The notes under the pieces are model-generated. The model did not search any database. It worked only from the letters and a program-made list of their open reading frames with translations, and was not told the origin of the DNA. From Candidatus Gastranaerophilales bacterium (GTDB lineage Bacteria; Cyanobacteriota; Vampirovibrionia; Gastranaerophilales; Gastranaerophilaceae), in contig CALUWJ010000006.1 of NCBI GenBank assembly GCA_944324455.1, positions 57,626 to 121,625 on the forward strand: a DNA stretch of 64,000 nucleotides. The letters are read 5' to 3'. Made by a program: the position numbers and the translations under genes. Shown in pieces: positions 1-7,339 of the stretch. Each line of letters begins with the position of its first letter. Positions within the stretch are counted from its first letter, which is position 1.

Positions 1-297
1 ATGGAAAATAATACAAATAAAAAATCAATACAAGACAAATTAACAACTATTAAGTATAATTGTGATAATAAAACACACTTAAAAGTTAATCAAAAAAAAT
101 GTGCAAAATGCAAAGATAAACCTTGCACTATGATATGTCCGGCTAGTGTCTATAGCGTAGATGAAAACACAAACGAAATAATAGTGCAATATGAAAACTG
201 CCTGGAGTGCGGTGCTTGCAGGTTAGCTTGCCCAAAAGGCGCAATTGATTGGAATTATCCCTCATCAGGTTGCGGTGTAATTTTTAAAAACAGTTAA
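1..297 (+). CDS. fixX: FixX-type ferredoxin
   Basis: Small iron-sulfur protein of 98 residues. It has a CxxC-type cluster at about residues 34-47 (CAKCKDKPCTMICP) and a second run, CLECGACRLACP, at about 67-78, then the WNYP...G.GV tail typical of FixX. In known systems FixX passes electrons between the electron-transfer flavoprotein FixAB, the FixC dehydrogenase and quinone. An ATG lies at base 1 and the length is normal for the family, so the gene is probably complete. An earlier start or a fixABC operon upstream cannot be seen. The next gene follows after 18 nt with a clear AGGAG site, so this looks like the end of a fix unit read into the dprA-topA operon. Confidence 0.82.
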   Translation: MENNTNKKSIQDKLTTIKYNCDNKTHLKVNQKKCAKCKDKPCTMICPASVYSVDENTNEIIVQYENCLECGACRLACPKGAIDWNYPSSGCGVIFKNS

Positions 298-315
298 TAT
301 TCACAAGGAGCAAAT

Positions 316-765
316 ATGGAAAATCAATATTTTTCAAGATGGTATGATAAAGATCCCGTACTTTCTATGTCAATGAGAACCCTTGCAAACTCATCCGATG
401 AAAGACAAATTGCAGTTGCGCTAAATTTAATCAAAGTAATAATTGAACATAATATCCAAGATAACAAATACGAAAATGTTGAAGATATTATGTCAGCAGT
501 TGAAGATGGCAGAATACAACGCGGACATTCTCGCTGGTATGATATTGATTCAACGGTAAGAACAGCTATACAAATGCTTGAAAAATGCCCCCCTGATACA
601 AAGAAAAAAGTTGCAATAGACATGGCTCAAATTGTTATTGAAAAAATCATCCAAGATGAAGATAAAGAAGAACTGGAAAGAGAAGAACAAGAAGAACAAC
701 AAGAAATAGATGGAAAAATAATTGATTTTGATTTAGATAAAGCACTAGAAGAAGAAAATGAATGA
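316..765 (+). CDS. Unknown protein with an internal duplication
   Basis: 149 residues, no family recognised. It has two copies of a roughly 43-residue unit. Both begin SRWYD.D, at about residues 7 and 73, continue through a helical stretch and end in IIxxxIQD. A strongly acidic Glu/Gln-rich tail follows from about residue 115. No signal peptide or membrane segment. The start at 316 has AGGAG 6 nt upstream. Its last codons overlap the start of the TPR gene by 8 nt, so the two are probably translationally coupled. The repeat suggests a small helical scaffold or adaptor, but that is inference only. Confidence 0.75.
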   Translation: MENQYFSRWYDKDPVLSMSMRTLANSSDERQIAVALNLIKVIIEHNIQDNKYENVEDIMSAVEDGRIQRGHSRWYDIDSTVRTAIQMLEKCPPDTKKKVAIDMAQIVIEKIIQDEDKEELEREEQEEQQEIDGKIIDFDLDKALEEENE

Positions 766-1693
766 TACTGAAAGATTTGACAATCTTCAAACTACGGTTA
801 AAATAAATCCTAAAAATTTCCAAGCAAGACGTGAATTAATAATGATGTGTTTGGATTTAGGATTTGAAAAAGCTGCCCTATCTCACATTAAATATTTATT
901 AAAAATTTTTCCTGATGACGCAAATTTATATTTTAATACAGGCATTTGCTGGGAAAAATTAAAAGACATTGATAAAGCCATCGCAGCTTATAAAAAAGCG
1001 GTTGAACTAAAATCAGACGAACCAGATTTTTTATATAATTTAGCACTGTGCTACGAAGAAAAAGGCGAAATAGATTTAGCATTAGAAAATTTTAAAAAAG
1101 TTATTTATTACAAAAACGAAGACGCTAACGCTTTTTTTTCAATCGGCATTCTATATTCCAAAAAAAACGATCCAAAAACAGCAATAAAGTGCTTTAAAAA
1201 AGCAATAGAATACAATTATAGTGATTATTTTGCTCATTTTTACTTGGCTGAAGAATACAAAAAAATAAATGAAATTGATTTTGCACTTGTTGAATATCGA
1301 AAAGTTTTGGAATTATCTCCTGATTATTCTTGGGCATATTATAATATCGCACAAATTTATTGGGAATTAAAAAGACTGGATGACGCTGTTATTATGCTCA
1401 AAAAAACCATTGAAAAAAACCCAAAAGACTTTGAAGCATATAAACTTCTGGCTCAAATTTTAATAAAAGAAAACAAACAAGATGAAGCTCTTGAAATCCT
1501 ATCAGAAGTCAGCGAAAAAGTAGAAAATGGCGACATATATTATTTAATGTCCAAAATATTTGAAATTGATGAAGATAAAAATTCTCAACTTGACTGTTTG
1601 GAACTTGCGCTGGATAATAAAAACACTCTAACATTTAACCCAACAGCAGTAAATGCTGAATATAAAGAACTAAAAAATGCAAGCAAAAATTAA
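758..1693 (+). CDS. Tetratricopeptide-repeat protein
   Basis: 311 residues composed almost entirely of TPR helices, about seven units between residues 20 and 290, with the usual spacing of small and aromatic residues (for example LYFNTGICWEKLKDIDKAI and LYNLALCYEEKGEIDLAL). No signal peptide or transmembrane segment, so probably cytoplasmic. TPR arrays bind peptides or assemble complexes; the partner is unknown. It overlaps the preceding repeat protein by 8 nt and dprA by 17 nt, in the same operon. Confidence 0.85.
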   Translation: MNDTERFDNLQTTVKINPKNFQARRELIMMCLDLGFEKAALSHIKYLLKIFPDDANLYFNTGICWEKLKDIDKAIAAYKKAVELKSDEPDFLYNLALCYEEKGEIDLALENFKKVIYYKNEDANAFFSIGILYSKKNDPKTAIKCFKKAIEYNYSDYFAHFYLAEEYKKINEIDFALVEYRKVLELSPDYSWAYYNIAQIYWELKRLDDAVIMLKKTIEKNPKDFEAYKLLAQILIKENKQDEALEILSEVSEKVENGDIYYLMSKIFEIDEDKNSQLDCLELALDNKNTLTFNPTAVNAEYKELKNASKN

Positions 1694-2813
1694 CCAATTA
1701 AAACTAAATACCCTTGATAAAATTGAAAAAGCTAAATATTACTGCGCTTTTAGCTTTTTATTCATCAGACCGCTATTTAAAGCAAAACTCTTTGAATATT
1801 TTGATTATGACATAAAAAGAGCATTTGAACTAAACAGTGAAGATTTAAAAAATATATCAGATTATTATGATATTGCTATTCCTAAAAATATTTTAAAAAA
1901 GATAGATGAGCTTGATATAGATAAATGCTATAATGAAGCTTTCGAAGATAGTGAAATTAAACTTTTAACTTATGAAGATGATATTTACCCAAAATATTTA
2001 AAAGAAATACCCGATTTTCCATTATCTTTATTTTACAAAGGAAATTTAGATGAAATAGATTTTAATTATGCACTGGCGGTTGTCGGCTCAAGAAATGCTT
2101 CAATGCAAGCAAAAATTGCACTTGATAATATTATTTCAGGCTTTATGGGGACAAATATAACCATAATTTCAGGGCTTGCTTATGGCATTGATACACAAGC
2201 TCATTTAAGCGCATTAAATAATAATTTAAAAACCATTGCAGTTATAGGAAGCGGATTAGATATAATTTATCCGTCTTCAAACAAAAAATTATTTTATGAT
2301 ATAGTAAATAATAACGGCGCAATTTTGAGCGAATATCCTCTAAAAACAAAACCTTTAGCTCAAAATTTTCCGCAAAGAAATAGAATAGTAACGGGGTTAT
2401 CAAAAGGAACGCTCGTTGGAGAAGCAAGACTTAAATCAGGTGCAATGATTAGCGCTAATTTAACTCTTGAATACAATAGAGAACTTATGTGTATCCCCGG
2501 AAACATCACAAACCCGAACACAGAAGGAATATATCATTTAATCAAGACAGGAGCTGCCATAGCTACAAATTCAAAAGATGTTTTAGAGCAAATGAATTGG
2601 GAGATAAAAAAACAAAAAAAAGAAGATATTACATCCAATTTAGATGATTTACAAAAAAAGATATTAGAAAGTATATCTCTTGACCCAAAAACATTTGATG
2701 AAATAATAGATGATATAAAAGAAGATATTTCCATGGTAATGGCTTCTTTAACACAATTAGAATTATTAGGTATAATCAAGCAATCAGCAAACAAATATTA
2801 TAAATGTATATAG
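1677..2813 (+). CDS. dprA: DNA-processing protein DprA/Smf
   Basis: 378 residues. It carries the Rossmann-like DprA core: VVGSRNAS near residue 136, ISGLAYGIDTQAH near 163, SGLDIIYPSSN, then the NRIVTGLS and EARLKSGAMISA segments. A winged-helix C-terminus follows after about residue 315. DprA loads RecA onto incoming single-stranded DNA during natural transformation. It starts inside the end of the TPR gene and is followed 7 nt later by topA, an arrangement seen in many bacteria. The prepilin at 6079 would fit a DNA-uptake function, though no other competence genes are in the window. Confidence 0.95.
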   Translation: MQAKINQLKLNTLDKIEKAKYYCAFSFLFIRPLFKAKLFEYFDYDIKRAFELNSEDLKNISDYYDIAIPKNILKKIDELDIDKCYNEAFEDSEIKLLTYEDDIYPKYLKEIPDFPLSLFYKGNLDEIDFNYALAVVGSRNASMQAKIALDNIISGFMGTNITIISGLAYGIDTQAHLSALNNNLKTIAVIGSGLDIIYPSSNKKLFYDIVNNNGAILSEYPLKTKPLAQNFPQRNRIVTGLSKGTLVGEARLKSGAMISANLTLEYNRELMCIPGNITNPNTEGIYHLIKTGAAIATNSKDVLEQMNWEIKKQKKEDITSNLDDLQKKILESISLDPKTFDEIIDDIKEDISMVMASLTQLELLGIIKQSANKYYKCI

Positions 2814-2820
2814 GTTAATT

Positions 2821-5109
2821 ATGGCAACTAAAACTAAAACAAAAGAAGAAAAATCTCAAAAAACACTTGTAATAGTAGAGTCTCCCGCTAAATCAAAAAC
2901 TATTGGCAAAATTCTTGGCAATAACTACATAATACAAGCTTCAATGGGCCATGTTAGAGATTTGGCTTCCAAAGGTCTTGGTTTTGATATAGAAAATAAT
3001 TTTAAACCGACATTTGAAGTAATACCCGAAAAGAAAAAGGTAATAAATGAATTAAATAAAATAGCAAAAACAGTTGATAGAATCTATCTTGCATCAGACC
3101 CTGATAGAGAAGGAGAAGCTATTGCTTGGCATGTGAAAGAATGTCTTAAATTCCCTGAAGATAAAATTTTTAGAATAGTTTTTAATGAAATAACACCCCA
3201 TGCAATCAAAGATGCTGTTGCTAATTATCATCAAATTGATATGCTAAAAGTTGAAGCACAAAAAACAAGACAAATTTTAGATAAACTTGTTGGTTTTAAA
3301 ATTAGCCCTATTTTATGGGATAAAATGAAAAATTATAAGCTTTCAGCAGGTCGTGTGCAATCAGTTGCCCTTAAAATGATTTGCGAAAGAGAAGATGAAA
3401 TTGAAGCATTTATTCCTCAAGAATATTGGAGCTTAGATGCCTTATTAAACAAAAAAGATAAAAAAGATTTTGATTTCAGCGCACAATTATCAAGAATAAT
3501 CAAAAACAATAAAGACGAGAGGCTTGAAATTAAAAACAAAGAAGAAATTGATGAAATTTTAAAAAATCTTAAAAATGCAAAATATATTGTATCAAAAATT
3601 ACTCCAAGAGATACAACCAGAAAACCTCAAGCGCCATTTATAACTTCAACCCTACAAAGAGAAGCAAGTTCAAAATTAGGTTATGGTGTATCTAAAACCA
3701 TGCAAATAGCACAAAAACTATATGAAGGTATAGATTTAGGCGATGGCTCTGTTGGTTTAATAACCTATATGAGAACAGATTCAACAAGAATTTCTGATGA
3801 TGCTCAAATTGCAGCAAAAGAATATATTATTGAAAACTATGGAAATGAATATTACCCTGATAGCCCCAATATTTATGCCAAGAAAAAACAAAATACCCAA
3901 GATGCGCACGAAGCAATTCGCCCGTCTTATATAGATAAAACCCCTGAAAGCATTAAAAAATATTTAACAAGTGAACAATATAAGCTCTATAAACTAATCT
4001 GGGAAAGGTTTATGGCTTCACAAATGGCAAATGCAAAGGTTAAAAATTTAACCGTTGATATTACCGCAGATAAATACATCTTTAAAATGGGTTCATCAAA
4101 ATTTGTTTTTGACGGTTTTACCAAAATTTACGCTGATACAGAAGATGTTGTTGCCCAAAAATTCCCAACATTAGAAGTTGGAGATGAACTAAATCTTAAA
4201 AAATTAATACCTGAGCAACATTTTACTCAACCGCCCTCCAGATATTCTGAAGCAAGTTTGGTTAAACAATTAGAAGAATATGGTATAGGAAGACCGTCGA
4301 CTTATGCCCCGATTATTACCAAAATTCAACAAAGAAATTACGTCGAAAAAATCGAAAATAAATCCTTAAAGCCAACTCCTCTAGGTAGAGCGGTTTGCAA
4401 ACAACTAAATGAAAATTTTGTTGACATTATGGATTACAAATTCACTGCCAAAATGGAATCATCTTTAGATGATATAGCAGAAGACAAACAGAACAGCATT
4501 AAATTTTTGAATGATTTTTGGAAACCGTTCTCAAAAACTCTTGACGAAGCTCAAAAAAATATGAAAAGAGTAGATGTTGAAACAGATAAAGTTTGCCCGA
4601 ATTGCGGAAGAAAAATGGTTGTAAAATTATCTCGCTATGGTAAACAATTTTTAGCATGTTCAGGCTACCCCGAATGTAAAACGGCACTCCCCATGGAAGG
4701 AGATAACAAAGATATACAAATCCCAGAAGATGAACCCACAGATAAAAAATGTGAAAAGTGTGGTTCTGATATGGTTATTAAAACAGGGCCGTATGGTAAA
4801 TATTATCAATGTTTAAATGATAAATGCAAAAAAAGATTTTCTATTGTTGAATCATCAGGAGTTAAATGCCCTGAATGTGAAAAAGCAGGCAGAGACGGAG
4901 AACTGGTGAAAAGAAAATCCCGCTATGGAACGTTTTTCTGGGGATGCTCTAAGTATCCCGATTGCACTTTTGCGCTCTGGGCAGAACCAACAGGCGAAAA
5001 ATGTCCCGATTGCGGAAGTTTGTTAGTTAAAAAATATTTAAAAAGAGGCAATAAAATTGCCTGCTCAAATAAAAACTGCAAATATTCAAGAGATATGGAT
5101 GAAGAATAA
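2821..5109 (+). CDS. topA: DNA topoisomerase I
   Basis: 762 residues, type IA topoisomerase that relaxes negative supercoils. The Toprim domain has VIVESPAKSKTIGKIL near residue 17 and the metal-binding ASDPDREGEAIAWH near 95. The catalytic tyrosine is Y316 in TYMRTDSTRIS. The C-terminal part, from about residue 592, holds four zinc-ribbon units with paired CxxC motifs, the usual bacterial form for binding single-stranded DNA. The stop codon overlaps the aroE start by one base (TAATG), so the two are translationally coupled. Confidence 0.97.
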   Translation: MATKTKTKEEKSQKTLVIVESPAKSKTIGKILGNNYIIQASMGHVRDLASKGLGFDIENNFKPTFEVIPEKKKVINELNKIAKTVDRIYLASDPDREGEAIAWHVKECLKFPEDKIFRIVFNEITPHAIKDAVANYHQIDMLKVEAQKTRQILDKLVGFKISPILWDKMKNYKLSAGRVQSVALKMICEREDEIEAFIPQEYWSLDALLNKKDKKDFDFSAQLSRIIKNNKDERLEIKNKEEIDEILKNLKNAKYIVSKITPRDTTRKPQAPFITSTLQREASSKLGYGVSKTMQIAQKLYEGIDLGDGSVGLITYMRTDSTRISDDAQIAAKEYIIENYGNEYYPDSPNIYAKKKQNTQDAHEAIRPSYIDKTPESIKKYLTSEQYKLYKLIWERFMASQMANAKVKNLTVDITADKYIFKMGSSKFVFDGFTKIYADTEDVVAQKFPTLEVGDELNLKKLIPEQHFTQPPSRYSEASLVKQLEEYGIGRPSTYAPIITKIQQRNYVEKIENKSLKPTPLGRAVCKQLNENFVDIMDYKFTAKMESSLDDIAEDKQNSIKFLNDFWKPFSKTLDEAQKNMKRVDVETDKVCPNCGRKMVVKLSRYGKQFLACSGYPECKTALPMEGDNKDIQIPEDEPTDKKCEKCGSDMVIKTGPYGKYYQCLNDKCKKRFSIVESSGVKCPECEKAGRDGELVKRKSRYGTFFWGCSKYPDCTFALWAEPTGEKCPDCGSLLVKKYLKRGNKIACSNKNCKYSRDMDEE

Positions 5110-5975
5110 TGGACAATAAACCCTATAAATTTGCGCTCATAGGATATCCTCTGGGGCACTCTCTAAGCCCAGTCATATATAAGGCTGCTTTTAAAGACTT
5201 AGGAATAGATGGTTCTTATGAGCTTTTGGCAACTGAAAGCGAAGATTTGGTTAATCAAATTAAATATTTAAGAACAAATAAATACTTTGGCTTCAATGTT
5301 ACAATTCCTCATAAAGTTCCAACAACGCTATTTTTATCAGAATTTGACGAATATGTGGATTTAGTCGGTGCTGTAAATACAATCAAAATAAAAGACGATA
5401 TGTCCTTATCAGGATATAATACGGATGTTTGGGGCTTTTTAGAAGCAATCCCGAAAGACATTTCTCTAAAAGGCAAAAAAGCTGCAATTTTAGGCACCGG
5501 TGGTGCTTCAAGAGCAGTTTGCGCAGGACTTTATAAAATGGGAATATCTGAAATTGATTTTTATACAAGGAACGTTATAAATTCAGCTCCCACAATTAAA
5601 ACTCTAAGAGAAAAATTTAACACAATAAAAATTCAATCCATTCAAAATACATTAATGAATAGCCTTGAAGATGTTGATATTTTAGTTAATACAACTCCTT
5701 TAGGAATGAAAAATTATTCTGAAGATAATTGCCCTGTAAATGATAAATGCATTGAATCTTTACAAAAAAACGCAATCGTGTATGATATTGTATATAATCC
5801 ATTAAGAACTCCCTTAATTTCAAAAGCGATTATGTACAATAAAAAATATATATGCGGTTTGGATATGCTAATCTATCAAGCACAAAGGGCTGTTGAAATT
5901 TGGTTTAATCAAAAACCTGATTTTAAAAATTTAAAAATAGCAGTTTTAGAGGAATTTTTAATCAACCAAAAATAA
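5109..5975 (+). CDS. aroE: Shikimate dehydrogenase
   Basis: 288 residues. Catalyses the NADPH-dependent reduction of 3-dehydroshikimate to shikimate. Visible motifs: the substrate-binding GYPLGHSLSP at residue 13, NVTIPHK with the catalytic lysine near 65, NTD near 100, the nucleotide loop LGTGGASRAV near 125, NTTPLGM, and DMLIYQA near the end. It begins on the last base of the topA stop. It is the last gene of the operon; I see no strong terminator hairpin after it. Confidence 0.95.
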   Translation: MDNKPYKFALIGYPLGHSLSPVIYKAAFKDLGIDGSYELLATESEDLVNQIKYLRTNKYFGFNVTIPHKVPTTLFLSEFDEYVDLVGAVNTIKIKDDMSLSGYNTDVWGFLEAIPKDISLKGKKAAILGTGGASRAVCAGLYKMGISEIDFYTRNVINSAPTIKTLREKFNTIKIQSIQNTLMNSLEDVDILVNTTPLGMKNYSEDNCPVNDKCIESLQKNAIVYDIVYNPLRTPLISKAIMYNKKYICGLDMLIYQAQRAVEIWFNQKPDFKNLKIAVLEEFLINQK

Positions 5976-6037
5976 AAACTAAATAAATTGTATGATTTTT
6001 GAATTTACATCTATACACATCAATCTGTTAAATGTAT

Positions 6038-6043
6038 TATAAT
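6038..6043 (+). promoter_or_regulatory. Possible -10 element before the prepilin gene
   Basis: TATAAT in an otherwise weak context; I see no good -35. It lies 35 nt before the prepilin ATG. An ATG at 6052 opens a 6-codon frame (MVRRNK, then stop) just ahead of the prepilin start. Confidence 0.35.
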
Positions 6044-6078
6044 AATAAACAATGGTACGCAGAAATAAATAAGAAATA

Positions 6079-6759
6079 ATGAATAGTAGAAAATACGGAA
6101 AAATATCTAAGGGTTTTACATTAGCTGAGGCTTTAATTACACTTGTAATCATCGGCATAATTGCTGCGTTAACTATACCCTCAATTTTAATCAATACAGA
6201 GCAAAATGAATATCGTTCAGCTCTCAAAAAAGCTTTATCAACACTAAACCAGGTTATTGAGCTAAATATTGCATTAGAGGGCTATGGTCCTATTGAAACC
6301 GTTGACATGACAACACCTGATGATGAAGATAGTCTTTATAATTTCTTCAGAAAAAGAATGAATATTTTATCCACATCAAAAGCTTTTGATATGGGTGGTA
6401 CAGCAAATTATACATTTTTCACCGTTGACGGTATGAGATATGAATTTCCGCAAGACCCAACAGTAATTGCTGGCGGTAATTTTGCAGCTAACAACGGTCA
6501 TTGCGGTACAAATAATAAAGATTTACCTCAAGAAGATACAGAAGGTACCGAAAGAGTAGAACCTTGTGTAATTATAGTTGATGTTAACGGTCAAAGAAAA
6601 CCAAACCCACAAAAAGATAAAACAAAAGGTTACAAAGTTCCTGCTGCAACATCTAAATCAAAAATATTGGACGTTTATCCGATAATTATTACAGATAAAG
6701 CAGCTTATCCTTATGGCGTTGTTGGTCAACGTGCCGCATTTAAAGAACATGATAACTAA
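6079..6759 (+). CDS. Type IV prepilin-like (pseudopilin) protein
   Basis: 226 residues. A class III prepilin leader of 12 residues ends in SKG, followed by FTLAEALITLVIIGIIAALT. Cleavage by PilD-type peptidase would fall between G12 and F13, leaving glutamate at +5, which the family needs for assembly. After the hydrophobic helix comes a soluble domain of about 185 residues with Cys in NGHCGT and EPCVII, possibly a disulfide. This leader type is common in Melainabacteria, where such proteins occur in many copies. Its exact role (pilus, secretion pseudopilus or uptake fibre) cannot be told. It has its own intergenic region and converges on nrdG. Confidence 0.85.
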   Translation: MNSRKYGKISKGFTLAEALITLVIIGIIAALTIPSILINTEQNEYRSALKKALSTLNQVIELNIALEGYGPIETVDMTTPDDEDSLYNFFRKRMNILSTSKAFDMGGTANYTFFTVDGMRYEFPQDPTVIAGGNFAANNGHCGTNNKDLPQEDTEGTERVEPCVIIVDVNGQRKPNPQKDKTKGYKVPAATSKSKILDVYPIIITDKAAYPYGVVGQRAAFKEHDN

Positions 6760-6771
6760 AAAACAAGCTGA

Positions 6772-7266
6772 TTAAGGAATCGCATGAAGAATAATTTTTC
6801 CTTCTTTTAAGGATTTTTGAACATCAATAATTCTTTGATTTGAACTTCCAACCCAATGAAGATTGTTATCATTTAATTCTTTTTTAAATTCACCATCAAC
6901 CAATACATCAATAGAGGATAAATCTATTTTATCTTTCACTTCTTCCCACAAAAACCCTGTATACAACCATACAGTCTTATCAGGGAGTGTATCTTTAACT
7001 TTTTTAGCTAATCTTAAAACTTCTTCTGTGTTAAAAGGATGCAAGGGATCACCACCAGAAAATGTAATTCCTGAAATATGTTTTTGTGATAACGCTTCAA
7101 AAAGTTCATCTTCTGCTGCTTTATCAAATTCAATTCCGCCTGCAACATCCCAAGTTTGAGGATTTTGACAACCATCACAACAATGTGTACAACCTGCTGT
7201 CCACAATACAACTCTTAAACCATCGCCATTTAACATATCGTCTTTAGTAATGTTGTGATAATTCAT
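6772..7266 (-). CDS. nrdG: Anaerobic ribonucleotide reductase activating protein
   Basis: 164 residues when started at the ATG at 7266, which has a strong GGGAGAGG site just upstream. The open frame runs further into nrdD but lacks a credible start there. The radical-SAM motif CTHCCDGC puts the cluster cysteines at C26, C30 and C33. SGGDPL and a C-terminal barrel follow. NrdG uses SAM and a 4Fe-4S cluster to create the glycyl radical on NrdD. It lies 73 nt after nrdD, with a hairpin between them (see 7291-7334). Confidence 0.95.
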   Translation of the reverse strand: MNYHNITKDDMLNGDGLRVVLWTAGCTHCCDGCQNPQTWDVAGGIEFDKAAEDELFEALSQKHISGITFSGGDPLHPFNTEEVLRLAKKVKDTLPDKTVWLYTGFLWEEVKDKIDLSSIDVLVDGEFKKELNDNNLHWVGSSNQRIIDVQKSLKEGKIILHAIP

Positions 7267-7290
7267 ATTCCCTCTCCCAATAAATAAAAA

Positions 7291-7334
7291 ATAGAAAGCT
7301 TTATTTGTAGAATTTCTACAATAAAACTTTCTAT
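7291..7334 (-). terminator. Hairpin between nrdD and nrdG, terminator-like
   Basis: An inverted repeat of about 21 bp (one mismatch, one bulge) with a tiny loop. In the minus-strand transcript it starts 6 nt after the nrdD stop and is followed by TTTTTTATTTATT and then the nrdG ribosome-binding site. It has the shape of a factor-independent terminator, but the stem is AT-rich, so it may be leaky or act as an RNA processing or stability element. Confidence 0.55.
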
Positions 7335-7339
7335 TAATA

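Noticed and set aside
324..623. Open frame of 99 codons on the minus strand
   Set aside because: It lies antisense within the repeat-protein gene, has no ribosome-binding site and encodes a Ser/Ile/Phe-rich sequence typical of antisense frames in AT-rich DNA.
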